Of a stretch of DNA of 64,000 nucleotides, positions 38,110 to 46,930 are shown in pieces. The position numbers and the translations under genes were made by a program. Location: positions 186,001 through 250,000 of the forward strand of contig OZ251568.1 in NCBI GenBank assembly GCA_965243525.1, in the 5' to 3' direction. Every line of letters begins with the position of its first letter. Position 1 is the first letter of the stretch. The notes beneath the pieces were generated by a model. It saw only the letters and a list, made by a program, of their open reading frames with translations, made no database searches and had not been told where the DNA came from. The stretch comes from WTKD01 sp965243525 (GTDB taxonomy: Bacteria > Spirochaetota > Spirochaetia > WTKD01).

Positions 38110-38838
38110 ATGTCTGGGCATAGCAAATGGTCAACGATTAAGCATAAAAAGGGCGCACAAGATGCAAAACGTGGAAAGGCATTCACGAAAATTATCCGTG
38201 AGATTTCAGTAGCCGCTCGCGCTGGTGGGGGCATCATTGACGCAAACCCGGCCTTGAGGAGCGCTATTCTAAAGGCACGCGGTGCAAATATGCCCAACGA
38301 CAACATCGAGCGTGCTATAAAAAAGGGTACCGGAGAACTCGAGGGAGTCAATTACGAAGAACTGTCTTTCGAAGGATATGGCCCTGGTGGAGTTGCTCTG
38401 CTGGTGCATTGCTTAACCGATAACAAGAATCGCACGACAGCAGATGTACGGAGCATCTTCAATAAACACGGTGGAAACCTTGGTGAGCATGGTTGTGTAT
38501 CTTATTTGTTTGCGCGTAAGGGTATTATCCGCATTCCTAAGGACAATATCGAAGAAGATCTTCTGTTTGAAGCAGCACTTGAAGTTGGCGCAGAGAACAT
38601 TGAAACACTTGAGCACGATTATGTCGTCATCACAGAAAATGAATATTTTTCAGATGTGCATGCCGGACTGCAATCATATCACCCCTCGCACGCAGAGCAA
38701 ACCTTGTTTCCTGATAATTTTATTTCATTAGACGAAGAAAAGGTACAAAAGATACTAAAACTCATCGACTTGCTTGAAGACAACGATGATGTGCAAGAGG
38801 TGGCTAGCAACCTTGATCCAGACTGTATCCCTGCATGA
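38110..38838 (+). CDS. yebC: YebC/PmpR family protein (TACO1-like)
   Basis: 242 residues, close to family length. It begins with the invariant MSGHSKWSTIKHKKGAQDAK and has ANMPNDNIERAIKKGTGE and YEGYGPGG-like (FEGYGPGGVALLV) motifs. The family was described as transcription regulators and more recently as ribosome-associated factors that relieve stalling at proline stretches. It heads the ruvCAB operon here, as in many bacteria, and overlaps ruvC by 4 nt (ATGA). Confidence 0.95.
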   Translation: MSGHSKWSTIKHKKGAQDAKRGKAFTKIIREISVAARAGGGIIDANPALRSAILKARGANMPNDNIERAIKKGTGELEGVNYEELSFEGYGPGGVALLVHCLTDNKNRTTADVRSIFNKHGGNLGEHGCVSYLFARKGIIRIPKDNIEEDLLFEAALEVGAENIETLEHDYVVITENEYFSDVHAGLQSYHPSHAEQTLFPDNFISLDEEKVQKILKLIDLLEDNDDVQEVASNLDPDCIPA

Positions 38839-39320
38839 TCCGGTGCATGGGTATTGATCCTGGCTTGTCATCAACCGGCATTGCCGTCATCGAGGCAAGG
38901 GAGCAAAACCCAAAGCTTGTGTATGCAGATATCATCAAGACGCATGCAAGAGAATCAAAACCCCATCGCTTGGCACATATCTACGGTGCCTGCTCTAACT
39001 ATATAAAGAACTATTCAACCTCAGTCATCGCAATCGAGAAGCTCTATTTCAGCAAGAATATATCGAGTGCTCTGCCAGTGAGCGAGTCCATTGGAGTGAT
39101 ACAACTTGCCGCGGTACACAGTGGTGCTTCAATCAAAATATACGCACCAAATGAAATAAAAAAATGCATCGTTGGTATCGGAAAGGCAAGCAAGGACCAA
39201 GTAAAGCAAATGGCTTCGATGATTCTTGGCGTATCGATGCAAGAAATTAACTTGCACACATCTGATGCAATTGCGGTCGCACTCACTTGGTTTTTTTCAT
39301 CGGGGGGAAGGCATGATTAA
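38835..39320 (+). CDS. ruvC: Holliday junction resolvase RuvC
   Basis: 161-residue endonuclease that resolves Holliday junctions. Acidic active-site residues are in place: Asp in MGIDPGLSSTG, Glu in AIEKLYFSKN, and the C-terminal LHTSDAIAVAL, where the H-x-x-D form resembles thermophilic RuvC rather than D-x-x-D. It overlaps yebC by 4 nt and ruvA by 8 nt, suggesting a tightly coupled yebC-ruvCAB-queA operon. Confidence 0.96.
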   Translation: MIRCMGIDPGLSSTGIAVIEAREQNPKLVYADIIKTHARESKPHRLAHIYGACSNYIKNYSTSVIAIEKLYFSKNISSALPVSESIGVIQLAAVHSGASIKIYAPNEIKKCIVGIGKASKDQVKQMASMILGVSMQEINLHTSDAIAVALTWFFSSGGRHD

Positions 39321-39894
39321 CCGCCTTTGGGGAAAGCTCATCGATGGAGGAGAAAAACGAGTGCTGCTGCAATCCTCCTTTATCGAATGGGAGATCATCA
39401 TCGGTGAACAATGTAAATCGGTTCTCTTTCAACAAGATACTGCGAACGCCAATGTCTATACATACCTGCTCCATCGCGAGGATGCAATGGTCTTGTATGG
39501 GTTTTCATCGATTTTTGTACGAGATACGTTTCTCGCCATGCAAAAAGTAAACGGGATCGGAGCACGACAAGCATTGTCAATCGTATCCTCCTTGGATGCT
39601 GTGCATATTTGGCAGAGTATTCAAAGTCAAGATGTCGCTCGATTGGTGGTGGTTCCTGGCCTTGGAAAAAAGAAAGCTGAGCAGATGATTCTGCAGTTAA
39701 AAGACATGGTTCCTGAACTTCCAAAACAAGCCAACGAGAAACAAGCAACATCTGATGTCATCCTTGGATTGGTTCAGATGGGCTATACCCACGAAGAAAT
39801 ACACCAAGCCTATGCACGGTTAAACGTTGACAGTACCGAATCTGAGGCTGATGTATTTAATGCATTGATACGTATTCTTGGTGGAGGAACCTAA
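39313..39894 (+). CDS. ruvA: Holliday junction branch migration protein RuvA
   Basis: About 193 residues from the ATG at 39313 (MINRLWGKLIDGGEKRVLLQ), which is preceded by GGGGGGAAG. A longer frame from 39226 only reads the ruvC sequence in another phase. RuvA has the N-terminal OB domain, helix-hairpin-helix motifs (VNGIGARQALSIVSSL and VPGLGKKKAEQMILQL), and a C-terminal RuvB-binding domain (ILGLVQMGYTHEEIHQAYAR). The first base of the ruvB ATG is the last base of its stop codon. Confidence 0.96.
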   Translation: MINRLWGKLIDGGEKRVLLQSSFIEWEIIIGEQCKSVLFQQDTANANVYTYLLHREDAMVLYGFSSIFVRDTFLAMQKVNGIGARQALSIVSSLDAVHIWQSIQSQDVARLVVVPGLGKKKAEQMILQLKDMVPELPKQANEKQATSDVILGLVQMGYTHEEIHQAYARLNVDSTESEADVFNALIRILGGGT

Positions 39895-40946
39895 TGGAAG
39901 AGCTATTGAACACTGACCGCGTTCTTGACGAGGACAAGGCAAACAAGGCATTACGCCCACGGTTGTTAAACGAGTTTACGGGACAACACGAGATCAAACA
40001 AAATTTGGCTATGTTCATCGCCGCTGCGAAACAGCGAAATGAAGCTCTGGATCATGTATTCTTGTCCGGCCCGCCAGGATTGGGAAAGACAACCCTTGCA
40101 AGTATCATTGCAAAAGAAATGGACAGCGAGATACGCATTACATCAGCACCAGCTCTGGAAAAACCAAAGGATCTTGCGGGAATTCTCACCACTATTTCTG
40201 AACACGGAGTGGTCTTTATCGATGAATTACACCGCTTGCGTGCAACAATAGAAGAATTGCTGTACACCGTTATGGAAGAGCAATCATTGGACTGGGTTAT
40301 CGGACAAGGCCCGGCCGCAAGAACGATTCGCATTCCCCTGCCTGAATTCACCTTAATCGGCGCAACGACGCGACCAGGGGCGGTCAGTGAACCCATGCGC
40401 AATCGGTTTGGTATTTCTCTTCGCTTGCAATACTATTCAGATGCAGATTTGGAACACATCGTACACCGCTCTGCTTCCCTGCTTTCAATCAAAGTTGAAA
40501 CAGATGCTTGCAAGTTGATCGCTCAGGCAAGCCGTGGAACACCACGCGTTGCAAACCGGTTGCTCCGTCGTATCCGCGATATTGCCCAGGTGCAGGGATA
40601 TTCCCTGTTAAAAAAGGACATCGTAACCCAGGCATTGGCTTCCTTGCACATCGATCAGCAAGGATTGGAACTGCAAGACAAAATTATCCTAAAAACAATC
40701 ATTCAATCATTTGGAGGCGGCCCCGTGGGAGCGCAAAGTCTTGCGATATCCATTGGTGAAAGCCAGGATAGCATCGAACATTATTATGAACCCTATTTAA
40801 TCCGCAAAGGATTATTGCAACGAACACCAAAGGGCCGAATCGTAACCCCTGCAGCCTATGCATTGTTTCCCGAACTTGATACACCACAGCAACCAAAGAA
40901 TTCCAGGATATCTACCCAAAATGGAGACCAGCAAACTCTTTTTTAA
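39894..40946 (+). CDS. ruvB: Holliday junction branch migration helicase RuvB
   Basis: 350-residue AAA+ motor that drives branch migration with RuvA. The N-terminus (LRPRLLNEFTGQHEIKQNL), Walker A GPPGLGKTTLA, Walker B VVFIDELHRL, sensor 1 LIGATTRPGAVSEPMRNRFG and the winged-helix C-terminus are all present. The coding region overlaps the ruvA stop by 1 nt and the queA start by 26 nt. Confidence 0.97.
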   Translation: MEELLNTDRVLDEDKANKALRPRLLNEFTGQHEIKQNLAMFIAAAKQRNEALDHVFLSGPPGLGKTTLASIIAKEMDSEIRITSAPALEKPKDLAGILTTISEHGVVFIDELHRLRATIEELLYTVMEEQSLDWVIGQGPAARTIRIPLPEFTLIGATTRPGAVSEPMRNRFGISLRLQYYSDADLEHIVHRSASLLSIKVETDACKLIAQASRGTPRVANRLLRRIRDIAQVQGYSLLKKDIVTQALASLHIDQQGLELQDKIILKTIIQSFGGGPVGAQSLAISIGESQDSIEHYYEPYLIRKGLLQRTPKGRIVTPAAYALFPELDTPQQPKNSRISTQNGDQQTLF

Positions 40947-41940
40947 CCTTCCAAAGCATCTGATCGCTCAATTTCCCCATGAACGACGCGAAAAATCGCG
41001 CCTGGTTTCGGTGTGTCCGCAATCGGTTGCATTTGAAAAAATTGAATCCTTGATCCATCGCATTCCTCGCGGAGCCTACCTCGTCCTAAACACATCACGC
41101 GTACGACATGCACGGATTTTTGCGCAAGCTGCGACAACAAACAAACGAGTAGAATTTCTGCTCTTAACAAAGATAGGAAGAACACAGTGGAGCGTTCTTT
41201 CACGCGGTGCAGCATCACAGAAGGACTACATTCTTGACGGCGGCATTCGCGTGCGTTATGACCACCCTCACATCTATGCAGAAGAAGAACTCACCGAGGC
41301 ATACATCGAACAATACGGTGCTATTCCCCTTCCTCCATACATACGTCGAGATGCAGACAAGGCAGATCGTTCTCGTTATCAGACAATCTATGCCGATGTC
41401 ATCGGATCTGCAGCTGCCCCGACAGCAGGATTGCACATCACCGAGGCGTTTTTGGCACAATGTGCAATGAAGCGCATCACCGCTGTTCCCGTAATTCTGC
41501 ACACCGGACTGGGAACCTTTGCCCCTATCAAAAAAAGCAACATAGAAGATCACGACATGCACACCGAACAGTATGAGATTTCACCATCATCAGCTGTCTT
41601 GTTGAACGAGGCAAAGAAGCAGAAAAAAACAATTATTGCAGTTGGCACGACAAGCCTGCGTACCATTGAATCGGCAACAGATACAGATGGCAAGGTGCAG
41701 CCCGGAACACAGACCACACAGCTATTCATCACCCCAGGCTATTGTTGCAAAACAGCAACCGCACTCTTGACCAATTTTCACACACCCTATTCAACATTGC
41801 TTGTTCTTGTCTCAGCACTCATCGGGCATGATCGCGCACTTTCGATTTACACTGCAGCAGTACGCCGAGGAATCCGTTTTTTTTCATACGGTGATGCAAT
41901 GTATATCAACCAATTCTTGGATCATTCGAACACAACGTGA
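40921..41940 (+). CDS. queA: tRNA preQ1(34) S-adenosylmethionine ribosyltransferase-isomerase
   Basis: About 339 residues. QueA transfers and isomerises the ribose of SAM onto preQ1 in tRNA to make epoxyqueuosine. METSKLFFNLPKHLIAQFP at the ATG (40921) is the conserved N-terminus. LNTSRVRHARIF, IPLPPYIRR, AAPTAGLHITEAFL, HTGLGTFAPI and the C-terminal LLTNFHTPYSTLLVLVSALIG follow. A longer frame from 40858 is just the ruvB C-terminus in another phase. The other queuosine genes are not in the window. Confidence 0.96.
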   Translation: METSKLFFNLPKHLIAQFPHERREKSRLVSVCPQSVAFEKIESLIHRIPRGAYLVLNTSRVRHARIFAQAATTNKRVEFLLLTKIGRTQWSVLSRGAASQKDYILDGGIRVRYDHPHIYAEEELTEAYIEQYGAIPLPPYIRRDADKADRSRYQTIYADVIGSAAAPTAGLHITEAFLAQCAMKRITAVPVILHTGLGTFAPIKKSNIEDHDMHTEQYEISPSSAVLLNEAKKQKKTIIAVGTTSLRTIESATDTDGKVQPGTQTTQLFITPGYCCKTATALLTNFHTPYSTLLVLVSALIGHDRALSIYTAAVRRGIRFFSYGDAMYINQFLDHSNTT

Positions 41941-42093
41941 CGTGGACTTAAGAGTAGTTGTGTTATTGCGTTACAATAGATGACGCCGTTTCAATCCTCG
42001 CTCAACCCACCAAGCACAGAATAATTCCACCATAATATGAGTATCAACCCATCAAAGAAAACAACAATCTTTCTGTGCTCCCCTCAGGTATTG

Positions 42094-42102
42094 TGTTATA
42101 TT
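42094..42102 (+). promoter_or_regulatory. extended -10 promoter, plus-array gene 1
   Basis: TGTTATATT forms an extended -10 (TGn + TATATT at 42097-42102). The surrounding 50 bp (TCTTTCTGTGCTCCC through GGTTAGGAAACACAAGGAG) is conserved before nearly all plus-array genes. No good -35 is obvious. Confidence 0.55.
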
Positions 42103-42134
42103 ATCTATAGGTTAGGAAACACAAGGAGAATTTT

Positions 42135-43953
42135 ATGAATTCCAAAATCTATTTCAAGATATTGTATACCTTTAATTATGCTCAGTATGCTGCTTATTCT
42201 TGCATGCACGAATGCTGGGGCTGGTGGGAAAACCTCAAACGGAGAAACTTCACCCGGAGTACCCTCAACTACAGTACCTGAACCTGGAGTACCTACAGAT
42301 GAAGTACCGTCGAGTGTAACTAGGCTGCGCTTTGTTGCTGAATCCCTCACGACTCCGGATCACAGCGAGCCATTTTCAACAGAGGCACGTATCGATGAAA
42401 CAGCAGAGACTATAGAGACTATCACCGTTTTTATTCCAGAATCTACTGATGCGATGAGTGTCAAGTTAAGCGTCCATCTCCCTATGGGATACACGCTTAA
42501 ATTTATAGATACAGACGGAACCGCACATGTCTATTCAGATCAAGATACCCCAATACCACTCACGGTTGATCTCTCAGATCCTGTCAGATTTGCCGTAACT
42601 CAGGCAGGAAACCCAGAAAAAATCTATATGGCTTCCGCCTTTGAGGGAATCCCCCTCTTCGATGAAGATGACCTCAGAGGAATTCCTGCCATCGAAAATG
42701 CCATGCAGAAAAACTATTTTCTTATGAATGACATTGCATTGACTAGTGATTTTGAACCCCTCGGAAGTACCACTACCCCCTTCACAAGAATATTTGATGG
42801 GCGAGGAAAAACAATCAGTAATCTTAAAATTGTACAACCCGGTGAGGATGATGTAGGATTCTTTAAAGTAATAGACAGCAGTTCTAATACTCCAGGCGGG
42901 GTGCAAAATCTCATTCTTGCCTTGGCTGATAGTAGCGAAACTAGTCCTAGCATAGAAGGAGGGGATCATGTAGGAGCAATTGCAGGACAGAGTTATGGCA
43001 CAATAAAAAATGTTGCAGTAACTGGTGGAATAGTGAAGGGAACTGCCCGTGTAGGAGGATTGGTAGGAAACCAAGCTGGTGGAAAAATCGAGAATAGTTA
43101 TACAGAAGGCCGTGTAGAAGGAACCGACTATGTAGGTGGATTGGTGGGGCAACAAAACGCTGGAAAGATCGAGAATAGTCATACAAAAGGCCATGTAGAA
43201 GGAATCGAGTCTGTAGGTGGACTGGTAGGATATCAAGTCGGCGGCATAGTCAATAGCCTTGCCGAGGGAGATGTAGAGGGAGCTAAATTTGTAGGCGGAC
43301 TGGTGGGACAACAAGATGCTGGAAATATCGAAAGTAGTCGTGCAACAGGTGATGTGACGGGGAAAATTACTAGCAATGGTAGTAATAGTCAATTTGTAGG
43401 TGGATTGGTGGGATATCAAAATGGTGGAAACATCAAAAACAGTTATGCAACAGGTGATGTAAATGGCCCTAATACTCTTGGTGGATTGGTGGGATGGCTC
43501 CAAAACGGAAAGATCAAAAACAGTTATGCAACAGGTGATGTAGAGGGAACCGCTTCTCTTGGTGGATTGTTGGGATGGCAAACTGCTGGAACGATTGAAA
43601 ATAGCTATGCAACGGGAGCTGTAATGGGAGACTCTAACATTGGTGGACTGGTGGGACGCTATGTTACTGGAACAATCATTTCCTCCTATTTCGATGCGAT
43701 ATTAACGAGGCCAGATGGACAAACAACGCTACTTCTGGGAGTTGGCGGAAGGCCGAATATCCCAGGTGTCACCCCCTTCTATACTGTGGATAGTGTGGTG
43801 CGCAAAGATAATAATGAAACTGCTGATGCAGTCACTAGAGATGATTTTGTGGGCTGGAACTTCATCGAAGGCCCCGCAGAAAACAATGGTGACCCCATTT
43901 GGCATTTACCTGAAAATGGTCACTGGCCCATCTTATATTGGCAAAACCAATAG
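42135..43953 (+). pseudogene. GLUG-repeat lipoprotein, frameshifted in the signal peptide
   Basis: The promoter, AAGGAG and ATG at 42135 are those of the array, and MNSKI is read normally. However, AAAATCTATTTC carries one base more than the AAAATAATTTC of its paralogues, so this ATG runs into a wrong frame. The family frame reopens at 42178 with MLSMLLILACTNAG and continues for 591 codons. That start has no Shine-Dalgarno and no basic n-region. The body is intact: N-terminal beta domain (with an extra Pro/Val/Glu-rich insert around SPGVPSTTVPEPGVPTDEVP), the EGIPLFDEDDLRGI block, eight GLUG units, and the C-terminal NGHWPILYWQNQ. It is either silent, expressed at low level, or switched on by a 1-base change. 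Confidence 0.8.
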
Positions 43954-43979
43954 CAAAATCCTATCTATTAAACACAAAA

Positions 43980-44010
43980 GCTACCCTTCTGAACGAGGGG
44001 TAGTTTTTTC
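43980..44010 (+). terminator. terminator of plus-array gene 1
   Basis: CTACCCTTC-TGAAC-GAGGGGTAG, a 9-bp stem with one G-T pair, followed by TTTTTT. Confidence 0.88.
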
Positions 44011-44126
44011 TCTTCGTGGTCCCTGCTCTAAGCCTAACTCAACACGAGAAAAAGTCGATTCCAACATAATCTGAGTATCAACTCCCAAAAAAAACAGCAA
44101 TCTTTCTGTGCTCCTCTCAATTATTG

Positions 44127-44135
44127 TGTTATACT
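44127..44135 (+). promoter_or_regulatory. extended -10 promoter, plus-array gene 2
   Basis: TGTTATACT, same block as for gene 1; start ATG at 44168 with AAGGAG upstream. Confidence 0.55.
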
Positions 44136-44167
44136 ATCTATAGGTTAGGAAACACAAGGAGAATTTT

Positions 44168-46717
44168 ATGAAATCCAAAATAATTTCAAGATATTGTATA
44201 CCGTTAATTATGCTCAGCATGCTGCTTATTCTTGCATGCACGAATGCTGGGGCTGGTGGGAAAACTTCGACCGAAGTTAGGTTGCGCATTATTGCTGAAT
44301 CTCTCACAGCTCTAAATCATAACGGAGAATTTTCAACAGAGGCACGTATCGATGAAACAACAGGGGCAATCACCGTTTTTATTCCAGAATCTACTGATGC
44401 GATGAGTGTCACGTTGAGTGTGTATCTCTTGCCAGGAATCACCCTTGAGTATGATGGAACTCCATATATGTCCTCAGATCAAGATACCCCAATACCACTC
44501 ACGGTTAATCTTTTAAATTCTGTCGAATTTATCGTAGAGCAGGCAGGAATTCCAGAAACCTATATAGCTTCCGCCCTTGAGGGAATTCCCATCTTCACTG
44601 AAGGTGACCTCAAAGGAATTCAAAACATCCAAGATGACATGCAGGAAAACTATTTTCTTATGAACGATATCGCACTAGAAAGTAATTTTGAACCTCTCGG
44701 AAGTATGTCTATCCCCTACACAGGAATCTTTGATGGGCGAGAAAAAACAATCAGCGATCTTAAAATTATACAACCCAGTGTGGATAGTGTAGGATTTTTT
44801 AAATACATAGGTTACGGGAGCGATCATTCAAATTACAATGCAAACACGAACGGTGAGGTTCGCAATCTTGTTCTTGCCTTGGCTGAAGATAACGAGAATA
44901 GCCCCAGTATAGAGGGGAAGAATTACGTAGGAGCAGTTGCAGGACAAATTTATGGTAAAATAGACAATGTTGCAGTAACTGGTGGAATAGTGAAGGGAGT
45001 CAACTCTGTTGGTGGATTGGTGGGACAACAAAACGCTGGAAACATCGAAACTAGTCATGCAACGGGTGATGTGACGGGAAACAACTCTGTTGGTGGATTG
45101 GTGGGATATCAAAATGCTGGAAACATCATAAATACTCGTGCAACAGGTGATGTGACAGGAAAAACTGATAGCAATGGCAGGCAAGGTGAAGCTGTAGGTG
45201 GATTGGTGGGATATAAACAAGGTATTGGAAACATCGAAACTAGTTATGCAACGGGTGATGTGACGGGAAACATCTATGTAGGTGGATTGGTGGGAAATAA
45301 ACAAGGTATTGGAGACATCACCGATAGTCATGCAACGGGGGCTGTGACGGGAACAGAGACCGATGCGGCTAGAGGTACCAATGTAGGTGGATTGGTGGGA
45401 TATCAAAATGGTGGAGACATCACCGATAGTCATGCAACGGGGGCTGTAAATGGCCCTAATACTCTTGGTGGATTGGTGGGATGGCTCCAAAACGGAAAGA
45501 TCAAAAACAGTTATGCAACAGGTGATGTAGAGGGAACCGCTTCTCTTGGTGGATTGTTGGGATGGCAAACTGCTGGAACGATTGAAAATAGCCATGCAAC
45601 GGGAGCTGTAATGGGAGACTCTGACATTGGTGGATTGTTGGGATTCCAGAGAACTGGAACGATTGAAAATAGCTATGCAACGGGAGCTGTAATGGGAGAC
45701 TCTGGCATTGGTGGATTGTTGGGATTCCAGAGAACTGGAACGATTGAAAATAGTTATGCAACGGGTACTGTATCAGGAACTTCCAATGTAGGTGGATTGG
45801 TGGGAGATAAACAAGGCACCGGAAACATCGAGAATAGTCATGCGACAGGTGATGTGACAGGAAAAACTGATGGCGATGGCTCGCAAGCTAAAGCTGTAGG
45901 TGGATTGGTGGGAAATAAACAAGGCACCGGAAACATCGAGAATAGTCATGCAACAGGTGATGTGACAGGAAAAACTGATGGCGATGGCTCGCAAGCTGTA
46001 GGTGGATTGGTAGGATGGCAACAGAGGGGCAGCATTACCAATAGTCATGCAACAGGTGATGTAGAGGGAACTATTCATATTGGTGGATTGGTGGGATATC
46101 AACAGGGGGACAGCATTACCAATAGTCATGCAACAGGTGATGTAGAGGGAACTACTCATATTGGTGGATTGGTGGGATATCAACAGAGGGACAGCATCAC
46201 CGCTAGTTATGCAACAGGTGCTGTTACGGGAGGTAGCTCTATAGGTGGATTGGTGGGACAACAAGAAGTTGGCGGAAGCATCACCAATAGTTACGCACGG
46301 GGTACTGTGTTATCAGGAAATCGAGCTATTGGCGGATTGCTAGGAGATCAGAGAGGAAGCATCACTAATAGTTATGCAACTGGCGCCGTGTCAGGAACTG
46401 CAACTGCTTATCATATTGGTGGATTGGTAGGAGTCCAAGACAAGGATACTGGAACAATCACCTCCTCCTATTTCGATGCGGTATTAGCGAAACCATATGG
46501 ACAAACAACGGAATCTGATGGAGTTGGCAGCGAGCCGAATACCCCAGGGGTCACCCCCTTCTATACTGTGGATAGTGTGGTGCGCAAAGATAATAATGAA
46601 ACTGCTGATGCAGTCACTAGAGATGATTTTGTGGGCTGGTCTTTCGATGGAACTGACCCCATTTGGCATTTACCTGAAAATGGTCACTGGCCCATCTTAT
46701 ATTGGCAAAACCAATAG
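44168..46717 (+). CDS. GLUG-repeat surface lipoprotein with 17 repeats
   Basis: 849 residues, the largest of the family. The signal starts MKSKIISRYC and ends in LLILAC (lipobox Cys24). A shorter N-terminal beta domain is followed by GIPIFTEGDLKGIQNIQDDM, the NYFLMNDIAL block and GIFDGREKTISDLKI. Then come about 17 GLUG units, mostly 27 residues long (consensus VGGLVGxQxxGxIxNSYATG), some with a KTDGDGSQA-type insert making 34-36 residues. Two adjacent 81-bp units at about 45590-45760 and two 102-108-bp units at about 45790-46000 are almost identical. The C-terminus is NGHWPILYWQNQ. It shares a 148-bp identical block with gene 1. Confidence 0.9.
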   Translation: MKSKIISRYCIPLIMLSMLLILACTNAGAGGKTSTEVRLRIIAESLTALNHNGEFSTEARIDETTGAITVFIPESTDAMSVTLSVYLLPGITLEYDGTPYMSSDQDTPIPLTVNLLNSVEFIVEQAGIPETYIASALEGIPIFTEGDLKGIQNIQDDMQENYFLMNDIALESNFEPLGSMSIPYTGIFDGREKTISDLKIIQPSVDSVGFFKYIGYGSDHSNYNANTNGEVRNLVLALAEDNENSPSIEGKNYVGAVAGQIYGKIDNVAVTGGIVKGVNSVGGLVGQQNAGNIETSHATGDVTGNNSVGGLVGYQNAGNIINTRATGDVTGKTDSNGRQGEAVGGLVGYKQGIGNIETSYATGDVTGNIYVGGLVGNKQGIGDITDSHATGAVTGTETDAARGTNVGGLVGYQNGGDITDSHATGAVNGPNTLGGLVGWLQNGKIKNSYATGDVEGTASLGGLLGWQTAGTIENSHATGAVMGDSDIGGLLGFQRTGTIENSYATGAVMGDSGIGGLLGFQRTGTIENSYATGTVSGTSNVGGLVGDKQGTGNIENSHATGDVTGKTDGDGSQAKAVGGLVGNKQGTGNIENSHATGDVTGKTDGDGSQAVGGLVGWQQRGSITNSHATGDVEGTIHIGGLVGYQQGDSITNSHATGDVEGTTHIGGLVGYQQRDSITASYATGAVTGGSSIGGLVGQQEVGGSITNSYARGTVLSGNRAIGGLLGDQRGSITNSYATGAVSGTATAYHIGGLVGVQDKDTGTITSSYFDAVLAKPYGQTTESDGVGSEPNTPGVTPFYTVDSVVRKDNNETADAVTRDDFVGWSFDGTDPIWHLPENGHWPILYWQNQ

Positions 46718-46742
46718 CAAAATCCTATCTATTAAACACAAA

Positions 46743-46774
46743 AGCTACCCTTCTGAACGAAGGGTAGCTTTTTC
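46743..46774 (+). terminator. terminator of plus-array gene 2
   Basis: AGCTACCCTTC-TGAAC-GAAGGGTAGCT followed by TTTT. Confidence 0.88.
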
Positions 46775-46889
46775 TCTTCGTGGTCCCTGCTCTAAGCCTA
46801 ACTCAACACGAGAAAAAGTCGATTCCAACATAATCTGAGCATCAATCCCAAAGAAAGCAACTATCTTTCTGTGCTCCCTTCAGGTATTG

Positions 46890-46898
46890 TGTTATATT
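46890..46898 (+). promoter_or_regulatory. extended -10 promoter, plus-array gene 3
   Basis: TGTTATATT in the shared upstream block; start ATG at 46931. Confidence 0.55.
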
Positions 46899-46930
46899 AT
46901 CTATAGGTTAGGAAACACGAGGAGAATTTT

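Noticed and set aside
42574..43581. Long minus-strand open frame (335 codons) rich in SHQSTY repeats opposite a GLUG gene; similar frames at 44828-45595, 45773-46264 and 48002-48613
   Set aside because: They are the antisense reading of GLUG repeats, so they look repetitive and open by codon composition; no ribosome-binding site, promoter or signal peptide supports them.
43040..46430. Regularly spaced repeats resembling a CRISPR array
   Set aside because: The 81-108-bp periodicity is coding (in-frame GLUG units), repeats are degenerate, and no cas genes are present.
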